Source: Brachycybe producta
Taxonomy: Eukaryota > Arthropoda > Diplopoda > Playtdesmida > Andrognathidae
Length of the DNA: 64,000 nt
Assembly (NCBI GenBank): GCA_036925085.1
Contig: JAUPFP010000038.1
Location: forward strand, 1,354,171-1,418,170
Direction: 5' to 3'
Made by a program: the position numbers and the translations under genes
Notes under the pieces: model-generated
Told to the model about the DNA's origin: nothing
The model's database searches: none
Seen by the model: the letters and a program-made list of their open reading frames with translations, nothing else
Shown: positions 1 to 25,758 of the stretch, in pieces
How positions within the stretch are numbered: the stretch's first letter is position 1
Layout: every line of letters begins with the position of its first letter

Positions 1-400
1 AAAATAATAGTTAGAGGCTATAGACGCCTGGTTAAAATAAGTTGTCAACTTGACTCAACTAGACTTCTAGTCTCTAACCAGTATTTTTTATTTAAAAAAA
101 AACATTATTGTTGGTTGATACAAACAGGATTGTTACTGCACAATTGGCCCTTGAGCCACATTTGCTGAAACATTTGCTTGATATTGCATAAAAATCCGAG
201 CCCTACTTATGACTGTAGGAATTAATTGCTTCAGACATTTAATTAATTGTTCTTTTTCCATAATATAAATTTTTGATTTGTATGAAACGAACAATTTTCT
301 TGCATATTTTGCATTTCTTAGGTTTATTTCTCTATTTGCATAAAATGCATAATTTCTAAAAATGATTTTCATATTTTATTACAATAAATGTTTTGACCTT
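1..400. repeat. Composite interspersed repeat, copy 1
   Basis: The first ~85 bases form a small palindrome (GTTAGAGGCTATAGA on the left, TCTAGTCTCTAACC on the right). After it comes a segment with CACAATTGG, then AAAAATCCGAGCCCTA, ATTAATTGCTTCAGACATTT and repeated TTTGCATAAAA. The same order recurs at 20240-20940, and the last part recurs at 12850-13215. No coding content is supported. The class is unknown; an AT-rich non-autonomous DNA element is most likely. Confidence 0.6.
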
Positions 401-680
401 AACGATGAGTTCGTGGATCTCTCAATCTATCGCTCAAAATTTGAACATTTCAATAGAAGTCGAACGTTTTACTCTGAATATCTTGAACAACAAAGCGGAA
501 CTGCCATGAACAATCGTATAAACATTGTATATAACTTGTGTCGCAACACATTTATCAAGTTTCAGACTTTCAAGTATTAATGTTGATGATCATCAGTGAC
601 ACATCAAATTGTTGTGTCACTTGCGACAAGACAAAATTAATGTTGACAATTTCGTCAAAGTTTGTCTATGTGTGTGTGTG

Positions 681-910
681 TGTACACAGACGAGCGACAT
701 TTAGTGGTTGAGCCGAACTGCAAATCGTGGTCGGCGTGTAGTCAAAACCGACCACTCGAGTCGACATCCACTTTTTGCAGTTCATTCAACTACACAACAC
801 TAGAGCCACTCCTAAACCGCTCGCTGTAAACACGAGTAGTCGGGTTCGGCAACACAGATCACTTTTTGCAGTCCATTCCGACCACTAAAAGTCGCTCGGC
901 TGTGAACACC
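681..910. mobile_element. TIR-flanked MITE (GGTGTTCACAG family), copy 1
   Basis: The left end TGTACACAGACGAGCGAC and the reverse complement of the right end (GGTGTTCACAGCCGAGCGAC) match, and the similarity continues inwards through TTTAGTGGT and ACTGCAAA. The element therefore folds on itself. It is short and non-coding. The termini are reminiscent of PIF/Harbinger or hAT ends, but I cannot read a target duplication. Confidence 0.6.
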
Positions 911-1456
911 CTATCGCCGTGTGTCGGACACATGTTTGGAAAAAAAAAAACTAGAAAAGCAGAAAGTCTGTTTCTTTCCGTTACAGTCACAATTGGTTAT
1001 TGATGTAAACTGAGCTTACTATTCTCAAAAACGACCTCTTTTTTTGTTAAAAAAAAAATAACCGCCGTCAAAGTGGGAAAAAATAGATGTTTTAATGGAA
1101 TCAGGAGCAGCAAATTTGGTATTTTTATATTTTCATCTTCTAAAAAAGAAGTGAATACTAAAAATAACCACTATCCCATTTCTCATTTTCTTATCTGGGT
1201 CCTCTCCTAACTTCTTTTATTCCTCCTCCTCCTTTTTCTTCCTACGTTTTTGTTTGAATACTTTCCAAATTCGGTGGTTCCTCATGAAATTAAAACGAGG
1301 GTTTTCAAATCGAACAAACGTAAAGAGCAATAACTGAACATCTTTGTACGTAGGAGCTTAACAAAATAGTTAATAAAACACTTTGAATATTTAACTATTT
1401 GAGACTTGCGGGTTTCAACTCTTCTAGTTTGGTCATCATTTTTTCTTTGCAAACTT

Positions 1457-1673
1457 GGTGTCCACAGACGATTGACTGTTAGTGGTCGAGATGAATTATA
1501 AAAAGTGGTGAGCATGTGGCTGAAACTGACCATCTTTTACAGTTTATTCAACGGTCCCAGAACCACACTTTTACAACGGCTGGCAGTCAACTCGAGCGGT
1601 CGGTTTCCGCCAAATGATGAACATTTTTGCATTCCATTCCCACCGCTAAAAATCGCTCGATTGCGAATGCTCC
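1457..1673. mobile_element. TIR-flanked MITE (GGTGTTCACAG family), copy 2
   Basis: A diverged sister of the element at 681-910. It has left end GGTGTCCACAGACGATTGAC and an inverted right end, reading GGAGCATTCGCAATCGAGCG on the other strand. It shares internal AGTGGT(C/G) and ACTCGAGCGGTCGG-like blocks. There is no coding capacity. A further partial relative lies near 43370-43450. Confidence 0.5.
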
Positions 1674-2479
1674 TTATGAATGTAGCTTCCGTTCGCAGAC
1701 AAAATCTAAATAAATCTTCATCAGCTATAGGATTGAAAAGAAATAAGCCTGAAAAATGGGCTAAAAATCTTCTTAAATGATAAATTTATTTAAAAAAAAA
1801 TCCCAGACCATAAACACCTGAAAACGTCCCTATTTTCCTTGGTTTTTATAAGTAGAATATACCGTTTTTAACAGAACGTCATTGATTTTAGACAGGAATC
1901 CTCTTTAAACACAAGGATTCTACCTAATTTCTGAAGTTTTCTATTGACTTGTGTCAGTTTCCAGTAGATTTCTACTAATTCTCGTCGTTTTCGTAAAATT
2001 TCCTACAGTTTCTAACATTTTTTAGTACATTTCATCAATGTCAAGTCAAGGCTTAGTAGAGACCGCATTTTGACGTCAATTTCCGATCAGCGTCAATTTC
2101 TAGATAATGTTTTAGCAAAAATGATTACGAAAATGCCGGAAAAAAAAACGGATGTGAACTTTAAAGTAAAGAACAATAATTGATACTTACGATTTTTGTA
2201 AGACATTCTTTACGGCGATAAAGCGGCAAAAGAAACAAAAAAAAGCGCACGACCAAAAAAAGACGAAAAGAAACGTCCTAAATAAGGATGAGAGAGAGAG
2301 AGAGAAAAAAAAAACCGCCGACCGAAAGAACGGAAAACAGCGGGAGTGGCAAGTTCAACCGGAAGTCCAATGAACGTCAGATTAAATAGTCGCCGCCGAT
2401 CTCAAATTTATGGCTAACCGACAACACATTAACGGCGGCGGAGTTTTTAAATTTTCTCTTTCGCATTAACTATCAACAC

Positions 2480-3215
2480 CAACGAATTGCCAACGCTTCC
2501 GTAGGTCTCCGATTGTGGTGCTTGGGGGTCATAGGTTCGAATCCTGGCGAGGCCATGGATGTTTGAGTTTTTCTACTTTGATTCAATTTGTATTGAATAT
2601 TGACTTGTATTTGAAACAAAAATGATTTGTGTTTGATATTGACTTGCGTTTGAAATTGCCTTTGTATTGAATTGTCTTGTGTGTCCCTGAAATGACCTCC
2701 ATCTCGATGAGGACGTTAAGCAACAAATAAACATCAACGAATTTTAATGCCGACGCCTCGGTAGTGCAATGGAGAAGGTCTCAGATTGTGGTGCTGGGGT
2801 TCTGGGTTCGAAGGGCATGGCGGTTTGTATTGTCCTAGGAGCTTTGATTTGAGTTGTATTAAATATTGATGTGGAATAGAAAAACGATTTGTGTTTGAAA
2901 AAAATTAACTTTGTATTGAATTGTATCGTTACTCTTGTACGTCCCTGAAAAGGCCTAAAAAACATCAACGAATTTTCATGGTAGTGCAATGGGGGAAAGT
3001 CTCTGATTCTGGTGCTTGCGGGGTCCCGGGCTCGTATCCTGGCGAAGGCATATGGATGTTTGTGTTGACCGGCTTTGATTTGCATTGAATATTGACTTGG
3101 TTTGGAAAAAAAATGACTCGTGTACGATACTGACTTGTATTTGAAATTTGTCTTGTATGTCCCTGAAATGGACCTCGACGTTGATGGGGGCGTTAAGCAA
3201 CTAAAAAACAAACGA
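2480..3215 (+). repeat. Head-to-tail trimer of a tRNA-derived SINE
   Basis: Three related units follow one another at about 2480-2745, 2746-2965 and 2966-3215. The units have a tRNA-like head: GCCTCGGTAGTGCAATGG resembles a pol III A box, and GGTTCGAATCC (2533-2543) is a canonical B box, followed by TGGCGAGGCC as the 3' acceptor-like strand. The B box is degraded in units 2 and 3. Each unit ends with CGTTAAGCAAC-like sequence, then AT-rich DNA with CATCAACGAATTT. None folds as a functional tRNA gene. The long - strand reading frames here are shadows of the repeat. Confidence 0.75.
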
Positions 3216-3591
3216 ATTTAGATTACACAGCGTTTTAAAAGTCAACTTGAAAATAAATCCGTAGTTTTAGAAATTACAAGAACCACTGAATTATTTAAAA
3301 ATATTTAAATATCAATATCTTTAAAAATAAACGTTTTTTAGTAGTTCAAAAATATCAAAAACTCCTTTTTTTCCCTTTACATTTTTTCGCAAGCGACTAC
3401 ATTTTCTAACCTGGTTTAAAAGTTTAATTTTAAAAGAATCAAAATATAAATACTTTTACGTGATTCTTTGTTTTGTCTATTTTATGAAACATCTTAGATT
3501 TATTCTTAAAATTGTTACGAAAAAGCTGGATAATAAGGATATTAAGGAAACAGCAAACTTACCAAAGCAGTCGATCGATTTACCTCGACCT

Positions 3592-3599
3592 TGACGTCA
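3592..3599 (+). promoter_or_regulatory. Perfect CRE/ATF palindrome upstream of EXOSC1
   Basis: TGACGTCA lies about 310 bases before the EXOSC1 start codon, in a non-repetitive stretch (CTCGACCTTGACGTCACTTG). The motif is the consensus CREB/ATF site. A role in EXOSC1 transcription is inferred from position only. There is no TATA box between it and the ATG. Confidence 0.35.
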
Positions 3600-3906
3600 C
3601 TTGTCACTAGATGGCAGCACTTTCATAAAATTCAATGCTTCAGCGGTTTTTCAAGGGAGACGACATATAGGTTGAATCGCGTGTGGTATAGCAAACTGTT
3701 TCACATTTTATCCGTTTTTAAATAAATTTCTATCATACAATTCTATTAAAAGCTGTAAGTAAAAAGCAGATAATTAAAACGACTTACCATACATACACTC
3801 TGGTCCGAATCTCGTACATGATTCTCTTCTATGTCGTCCCCCATGTATGTTGTCCATGTGCTTTTTTTCCTTTTTGGAGAGGGTTTTCACATTTTGAGCT
3901 CACAAA

Positions 3907-4841
3907 ATGCCAAAATTATTAACTCCTTTGGTTCCAGGTAATGTATTTGAGCGAAACGGTCGCATTTATCTACTCTAAATGTATATTTTAAGTGATTTTT
4001 TCCCTCGCTAAACAGGGCAGAAAATCTGCAAATGTGACGATCAGCATATAGCTGGACATGGAACTTACGTCAGACAGGGGTTCATCTATTCGAGCCTATT
4101 GGGTTGTCTGACCATCACAGGACAGAACGAACAGGTATACACATGAATAGCACTCAAGACAATCATTTCTTTATCATTATTTTAATGTGGTTTCAGACGA
4201 TGACCGTCGAAGTGAAGCGAGAAAATGAACAGAACGTCGTTCCAACGGCTGGTTCCATCGTTACCGTTCGAGTTAGACTGAATATGCGATCAATTGTTAG
4301 AAACAAAATCAGAAACTTTCTTTTTTTTTGTATTGCTTAGATTACAAGTATAAATCCAAGGTTCTCGAAATGTTCAATTATTTGTGTTGAAGACACCGTT
4401 CTCAGAGAACCGTTTCGTGGACAGATACGGTTAGTTATCGGTCTCAAGATTCATCTTCAACGAAATTTATATAATTTTTTGTTTTTTAGAAAAGAGGATG
4501 TGAGGGCGACAGAGCGAGATTTGGTCGAGATATACAAGTGTTTTCGTCCAGGTGATATCGTCCTCGCCAGAGTCGTATCCTTTAAGATCATCGTTTTGCA
4601 AATAAAGACTTTCGTTTGACGTTGTTACCTTTTAACGGAATCGAAGCTTTCTTTAGGGGATGCTCATTCATACCTTTTGTCGACGGCTGAAGATGAACTT
4701 GGTGTTGTTATTGCACGAAGTGAAACTGGATCGTCGATGATTCCGATCAGTTGGACGGAAATGCAATGTCCAAAAACCTACATCAAAGAATGTCGTAAAG
4801 TTGCTAAAGTTGTACCGGAAAACTGGGATTCTACTGCATAA
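3907..4841 (+). CDS. EXOSC1: Exosome complex component CSL4 (EXOSC1), six exons
   Basis: This is the S1/KH-cap subunit of the RNA exosome, which stabilises the nine-subunit ring that degrades and processes RNA from 3' to 5' in nucleus and cytoplasm. The exons I read are 3907-3937, 4016-4134, 4197-4271, 4341-4429, 4490-4574 and 4647-4841. They join in frame at GT-AG introns of 61-78 bases to give about 197 residues; animal CSL4 is about 195. Recognisable blocks are an N-terminal PG followed by GHGTYVRQGFIYSSLLGC, then PTAGSIVTVR, SINPRFSK, FRGQIRKEDVRATE, YKCFRPGDIVLAR (S1 domain), and a C-terminal zinc-ribbon-like part with GVVIARSE and EMQCPKT. The start is chosen because it precedes a conserved short exon 1. 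The exon 5/6 junction is the least certain: the acceptor at 4646 keeps the SLGDA block, while one at 4656 would drop it. No frameshifts are seen. Confidence 0.93.
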
Positions 4842-4890
4842 AATTTAACGATGTTTTTGGGGTATATTTGTAATCGTTGTAATATTTTAA

Positions 4891-4900
4891 AATAAATAAA
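4891..4900 (+). terminator. EXOSC1 polyadenylation signal
   Basis: Two overlapping AATAAA hexamers lie about 50 bases after the EXOSC1 stop codon, as expected for a short 3' UTR. Confidence 0.7.
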
Positions 4901-5144
4901 ATGAAGGTTCTGATTTGGAAATTTGTTATCTTTGTTCCTTTTGTGTTGAGAACTTACGACTTGTAATTATTAGTTTATGCTACTTTAGTTCTCATGGAAC
5001 ATGTTGTACAACTAAAGGCTAGTTTTTTTCTGCACTTGTGGTGGAACCATTATGGAGGGCCGTTCGTGCCATAGTTTATCTAAGCTTATTCATAATGCAA
5101 TTATTGATATTGGCTTATTGAAGAGCTTTTTTTTTCAAAGCTTT

Positions 5145-6057
5145 TGTGACACCCTGTAGAAACAGAAGGTGAAACACTTAAGTCAAAAATTCAGTTTTGA
5201 CAGTAAGGCACCCCTTGGTGCACAGATGTTCGGACATGGGTGGCCCGAATTCTAGAGAATTCGTGGAACCAAGTCCGACCGTGAGAAAATTGGAAATAAG
5301 TTCCAAGAATATTTCTGATTATGATTTAATATCCCCGGCCCAGGGCAATGATTGGCCCAGTTGGTCAATCATTACGCCCTGAGGTGACAGTTGCCCCTCC
5401 CAGGAGACCGGACAAGTGAGCCTGAGACTTGAGTGTGAGGACAGTCAGAGTTTAGACACTGAGTAGGACAGTCAGAGTAGAGAGTTCAAACTGGAGAGTT
5501 GGTCTTGAGAATTCAAGAAGTACCCCTGAACCAGAGTCTAGAGTTCAGAGAGTAAAGATCTGACTTAGAGAATAATATTATGTAAAAGTGATAATAATTA
5601 TGTAATCAAGAGCAAGTAAAGAGTTATATTCAAAATACATAAGCCAGTGTCAGTGTATGTGTATTTTGGACTATATTGGGTTTCTGTACTCCTAAACTAG
5701 AGGAGTATCCAGCAGAAGGTACTCAGACACGGCCTGAGTCCCTCTACCTGGAGCCTCCAGCAACCCAACGAAAAGGACTAGAGTATCTTCGGCATCGTCA
5801 CGCCTATATCCAAAGATCCCTAGGAAAGACGGTCTTTTTGTGGGCCGTGCCAGGCAAGGCAAGTAAATGTCGCGCCCGGTGAACCCAACCCCCAGAGGTT
5901 CAACAGCAGTAGAGGCTGGTCCGCAGCAGTCGATAACAGAGTTGACCCCGGCACCACCGATTCGCCAGAGGGAACAACGTCGTCAACGAGGACGAAGTTC
6001 CTCACGCATCGTCGGTAATGGAGCCAAAGGTACGAGAGGTGGGCCAGTCGCGTCACA
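5145..6057 (+). mobile_element. Solo LTR, family A, copy 1
   Basis: The 913-bp sequence starts TGTGACACCCTG and ends GCGTCACA (TG...CA). It is flanked directly by the 4-bp repeat CTTT (5141-5144 and 6058-6061). A second copy in opposite orientation at 48576-49499 aligns over the full length and stops at the same two ends, so the boundaries are well supported. No internal retrotransposon region is attached, so it is a recombination remnant. Reading frames at 5197, 5676 and 5867 are preserved in both copies; the last runs to the LTR end (see the separate entry). Confidence 0.9.
5867..6057 (+). CDS. ORF opening inside the family A LTR (possible Gag N-terminus)
   Basis: The ATG at 5867 opens a frame that begins MSRPVNPTPRGSTA and is rich in P, Q, R and S (EQRRQRGRSSSRI). 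It stays open through the last base of the solo LTR, then runs out in flanking DNA at 6103. The inverted sister LTR keeps the same start and frame with only a handful of amino-acid changes. In a full-length parent element the frame would continue into the internal region. That suggests a Gag whose first codons lie in the LTR, as in yeast Ty1. I infer this from the layout; there is no domain match. Confidence 0.4.
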
Positions 6058-6098
6058 CTTTATAAGTACATATGTACACACAGCTGAACAGATAGATA

Positions 6099-6623
6099 TG
6101 TAACATGCCGAGATTCTGTTTCCGGGCGGTCCTACTTCGTGGGGAACCTGAACCTACGCTCACTCGATTTTATGTCCTTAAATAAAGTATAGACGGAGCC
6201 GAAGAGAATGTAGAAACGAACTTTTAATAAAATATTTACAAGACATAACAAATTATGAAGACACTTTATAAAGAAGAACCTCAAAAGGCTTAGACTGTTC
6301 CTTTCCCGGAACACCAAAATGACGATGCGTCCAGATTGATGATCAGCTGAGAAAGAAAAGCTGATATTTGAATTTGCCTCTCAGTTTGATAGCGATCATC
6401 TACGCCCCTTTCGTGACGTAGCGATAGCCTGATTGGTCAATTCACCTATCAGCCGTGACGGATCAGCTGTCATCAGCCCGGCCTCATGGAGCCAGCTATC
6501 AATTCAAAAGAGAAAGGGAGGAAAGGAAGGGAGATCGATACGATGATCGATCTCTTCATGAAGATTAGGCACATTTATTAACAACCCCTGATAGCCCAGA
6601 CACCCAGAACGTGGCGTGTCACA
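6099..6623 (-). mobile_element. Solo LTR, family B
   Basis: The 525-bp sequence begins TGTAACATGCC and ends GGCGTGTCACA. It is flanked by the direct repeat GATA (6095-6098 and 6624-6627). On the - strand it begins TGTGACACGCC, like family A and the full element (TGTAACACCC), which is why - is given as its orientation. It does not align with family A. It lies 41 bases from the family A solo LTR. No coding region is seen; the reading frame at 6132-6317 is not convincing. Confidence 0.82.
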
Positions 6624-6627
6624 GATA

Positions 6628-9457
6628 TCAATAAGAAATTTACAAAAGTAAAACTTCTCTCATAGTAAAAGCCACTAGAAATTCAGGTTTTCTATATATC
6701 TAATGTAGGATTCAATTTTTTGTATTTCCTGAAAAAATTTAGTCACTGGACTTGTGAGAAGTTTTGAATAAATAGCTCCTCAATTATAGATATATACAAC
6801 TCAGTTATGGATATCCACAATTCAGTTATGGATTTCAACAATTTAATTGTGCCTATCCAGAATTCGTGCATATCTACACAGTATATTAAGAATTGCAGGT
6901 ATTGGGACATTTTTCACCTGAATGAACCTTCATAGTGGTTTGATCACAAGTGCAGAAGAAGAAAAAACCACGTTAATTGAACAAGAAGAGCCTTTTAGGT
7001 ATTTGTTATAAAGACGTTCAATAAAAATTTCATTTGTCTTACCCACTTATTCATAGAGAAAAATACATAATTTGATGTTATGATCATCATGCACATTTAA
7101 TTTACAGTAGTTGCTAAGAAGAAAAAAAATCACCATTAATTTGGAAATTTCTCAATTAGTATGTATAATTGACTAATGACAGTTTCACAGTAAACAATAA
7201 AAAACATACTTGATACCATTCTCTTATTTACTGATGCATTCCGTGAGCGAGATCCACCTTTATTCCATTATATTACAAGCTCGTATGCCAGCGACCTTTA
7301 TCTGTTACATTATTATTTATCGTTTGTTTATGACCACAGACACCTAATATCAATGAAATACAGTTTCATACCTTTTTATTATTTTCCCTCTTCCATTATT
7401 CCGTTATGGATTATGGAATAAGAGTTTTGTATTTTAGCACGCATAAGACTCGAACCTAGATCGGTGCCTATTTTTCTTGTCAGCTCCATGTATGAATGTC
7501 GTCTTTTTTATTTTAGTTTGTGAAATCCCATCCGTCATCGTTATTGTAGTTTTGTTATGCCTAAACATAACATTGCTACATTTACTCGATCAATTCTCTT
7601 TTTTTCCGTCTGATTAATGATAGAAAAAATGTCACATTAATAACAATCATACATAATCTGCATTTGTGGGCAATTGTGTTTATGCAAGAAGTACGAAAGA
7701 AGAATTTATAAGAAGAATTACTCAAACGATATTAAACCTCATAGCATGCAAGAAATAGTATATGTAATTTTGTATTTTCAACGTATATTCAAGGGATTAA
7801 GTTTTTTTTTTTTCATATTGCTTCATTTAATCAAATTAAGACATAACTAAAGTAAGTTATCATAAAAAACCTGGTGAAGTCTAGCATAAAATTATGTATG
7901 TAAAAATATGTATACATTATTATGTATTATAATATACATTTTTTTTCTTCTGTTATTTTAATTGGCGTCTTTTTACGTACTAAACTAAGTCATAAATTAA
8001 ACAGAAAAAAATGTTTAGAAGAAAAACAATGTAGCCTGTAAGTAAACATTATTTAAATAACAAATCAAAAAATTATTTTCAAACCATTTCTTAAGTTATA
8101 AAGAAAACTTTTGGTGGGTTTAATTTAATTTCTAAGACTAAGTCAAAGAAGAAAATTAACATATATTTCATATAAAGATATTTAAAATGATTTTTTTAAA
8201 AAGTCAGAAAGTAACACTAATACGACAACAAAAATGAGTAAAAACATTACATTCGAATATTTTTCTTATCGAAAATACACATTTTTTGTTCTAAAAAACA
8301 TTTTAACTCTTACTGAATATATCTTGCTTTAGAAAAGTTTTATTGTTCAACCATTCATTTATAATATATTTTTATATATAAGGCTTTGAAAAAATAAATA
8401 GTAACCACTTTACAGCTAAATTTCATCGATTTATGTCAATATTTCATGGATATCTTTATTGAAATAAAAACAGTACAATACTGTATTTTAGAAGAAAACT
8501 TAATGTAAAAATTTGCCAATTTCGTCTTAACAAATTTTTTTTAGTTATTTTTAAGAACAGTAACAATAGTCAAATCAAAAATATTCAAAAGACCCTGAAA
8601 ATGACTACACGAATATTTAGTTTGCTAATTTTTAGGATTTTATTGTTGTATGGCAACAATCTCGGCATATATTGTGAGTTGATAAAAATTAGATTATTGC
8701 GTATAAAATTTGACTAATAATTAAAAAGAATTATTAAAACAAAATTGTCAAATTGTTCCATGGATATGTTCTACATAATATATTTACTTTATTATTTCAA
8801 TAAAGATATAAATGAAATAATAAGATAAGAAAGACGATAATTACATTTTGGTTGCTATTTGTTTCTCCATAGCTGTAGATAAAATTTGAAATGTTATTCC
8901 ACTGCATTCTGCAACAAAATAACAATTTTTTTTTCATGAAAATTCCTTTTTTAAAATTTTAAATCATACTAATATACGATTTACAACATACTTTCTTTAA
9001 TATATAGATTTGTTAACCTTTTTTTAACATCTTCACACTAGGCACATATGATTTGCAAGCGTATTGATTCCAATTTCAGAATTTCCCTTCTTCAATTGCA
9101 TTTTTCATACAAAAGTATTTGCCATATAATAAATTTCATGGCTAAAAAATCAATTGCATTATCGTTGTACCTGATTTCTAAAGATCCAAATGATCTGTTT
9201 CATTTGTGTTTGTAATTGTTCATCCATAAATTTTTTTAATAAAAAAATTCGTATTTAAAAATTACTAAATTGAGTATTAAATTAATAATACATTCAATCC
9301 TATTATTGTTGAGTGCATTTTGATCAACATGCATTTAGATTTGTTGTACGTTTTATATAGTACAGTGTGCAATTAATTATATATTGTTGATCCTAGGAGA
9401 TTGTTTACATTTAGTGTAAAATACTGTTATGTGTCCAGTTTTAATCTAAAATAAAAG

Positions 9458-9518
<61 letters not shown>

Positions 9519-10227
9519 TAAATTAAAAACCTTGTCAATGTTGACTCCAAACGCTAGAAAACCAAGATATCTACATAGCGGTAGTTCAACTCCATGCAAC
9601 AACAAAACTTTGTGCTTGAGTGAACTTTCAATGTATGGCCTCTCTCGAAGGATCTCTTATTTCTCTTACCTCCACTTATAATATTTTAGATTTCTCTTTG
9701 TAAAGAGAGCATTGAATCTCATTTACAAGGTTCATGTACTGTTTGCGTAATCAATGAGTCGTGGCATTGACCACCACTCAACTCTGACACAGAATGTTCC
9801 ACAGAAAGAGCTTTTAGTTGAGTTACATCCATGTATATGAATCTTGTTGAAAACAATGAACTTATTGATTATATTTCATGTTTGTTTAGTTTTCATAAAA
9901 TGTCAAACTCATCAGTAAACAAACATTAATCAAAACATATTTAGGTATATGAGCATATTATTAAAAAAATAAACTAAGATTAATACTCACAAAATGTCTA
10001 ATACCCCTTTTAAAATTGACCCAAAAAAGGCCTTCAAAGGAGTTCTTTTGGCTGTTGGCTCGCTCATGTTGCAGTGTTGCAACAACACCACCTATTGTTC
10101 AGTTCGCAATAGTTATCGTGGCTTGATTTTCGTATTAGGCATACAAATAAAAAGAAACACTTGCACAGAAGTATAAGTATCTCCAATTATTAATAAATTT
10201 GCGGATAAAAACAGGTGGCTCATTACT
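6628..10227. other. Geneless AT-rich stretch
   Basis: About 3.6 kb of very AT-rich DNA with stops in all frames. It contains the (TA)n microsatellite at 9461-9513 and no protein frame that I can support. The short frame at 9994-10176 has no recognisable features. Confidence 0.7.
9461..9513. repeat. (TA)n microsatellite
   Basis: An uninterrupted run of about 26 TA dinucleotides. Confidence 0.95.
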
Positions 10228-10605
10228 TAAAGTGGTTTTAAAATGTAAACACCTCTATGCTCGTATCTTCAGGTGCAAAACTAAAAGAGAAAATTTAATG
10301 TGTTTTAGAAACTAGAAGTGTAGCTCAATCACTTAGGGGTATGTACCTGTTGATATCTTTCAAAATAAGATTTTTATTTGTGTTTGAAAGTAACCCAACT
10401 TTAATCCGGCAATATTATTTAATCTTTGTATATAAAAAAAGTTTATTTTGAAAGATATCAATCAATCAGCATAAAAAGAGTTTAAGTGACTGGGCTACCC
10501 TTCTAGTTTTGAAAACACTTTCTAGCTTCACTTCATTTTACTCTTGAAAGACAGAATAAGCAACTTCGAAAAACAAATGTTCATAAAATATCTTAAATAA
10601 AAATA
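10228..10605. mobile_element. Long fold-back MITE (AACTAGAAG family), copy 1
   Basis: The two halves are inverted copies of each other: GAAACTAGAAGTGTAGCTCA...TTGATATCTTTCAAAATAAG on the left, and TTATTTTGAAAGATATCAA...GGGCTACCCTTCTAGTTTT on the right. Outer arms carry CAGGTGCAAAACTAAAAG and its inverse. The spacer between the arms is about 80 bases. There is no coding region. The family recurs about ten times in this window. Confidence 0.85.
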
Positions 10606-11277
10606 ATTGAACTTTTCAACTGTAGCCGAATACCACTGTGAATTTCCATAACACATAACAATCAAGGATGGGACCCACCCATGGGCTCACTCAATAACAT
10701 CGATATTTTACAAAATTAACGTAAATACGCATTAAATAAATGGAAATTCATGTGAAGAACTTTGGTATCTTAACCCTAGTCAGGATAGCCACCGATTTTT
10801 ATTTCTGAAATTTACTGACATTTGTAGATTTTCTAAACTGAGTGGCAACCCTGTTTTCCCATTTTTTAGAATTTCAAAAAATTCTTGAATTTGTATCCAA
10901 TTTTAAGCTTTTAGAGATATCTGTGCCTCGTTCAGCAGTCCACAGCCCTTTTTAGTGCTTTTTAGAGCATGTAATTTTTTAAATCACTGGATCTGGAATT
11001 GCAGAAAATAAATTCCCTGACTTTTTTTGAAAATTTTCTAAGGGGTTCCCGGATTGAGTGGCAACCGTGCTAGTGTGACACAATGAAGTGACGAAACGAC
11101 AATATTACATTAACACCATATCGGTAACATTTTTGGTAAGAAAGTTTGGTTCGTTAAGTGCCGGCTGCCATTCAAATTCGGCACTTCACGCATGATCACG
11201 CTAAAACCCTCGAAATGAAGGTGTGGAGGCAGTTGTCATCAAACCCATAACCATGAGTTTGCATTTTTTTTTATGAT
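10606..11277. other. Geneless stretch downstream of STK32
   Basis: No coding frame or repeat family member that I can define. It would contain the STK32 3' UTR (transcribed leftwards). AGTGGCAACC occurs twice (near 10840 and 11060), suggesting diverged repeat DNA. Confidence 0.5.
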
Positions 11278-25607
<14,330 letters not shown>

Positions 25608-25758
25608 TTATTGATTTGTTGTTAAAACGAGAATTTGAAATTTTGTGACATTTTCAAAATAAAGTAAGGCAAACCAAAAACAAAAAAATGCATATTTCAT
25701 AAAAAAAAATGTGGTTCGAGACTGCAGTTCCAGTCTGGATAAGGTTATTATACTTAGA

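Noticed and set aside
2744-3211. 155-aa and 74-aa - strand frames
   Set aside because: They cover the SINE trimer and are antisense to its tRNA-like promoter.
5145-6623. A single 1.5-kb LTR from TGTGACACC to GTGTCACA
   Set aside because: The sister copy at 48576-49499 ends at the equivalent of 6057, both halves have their own 4-bp duplications, and the outer flanks do not match.
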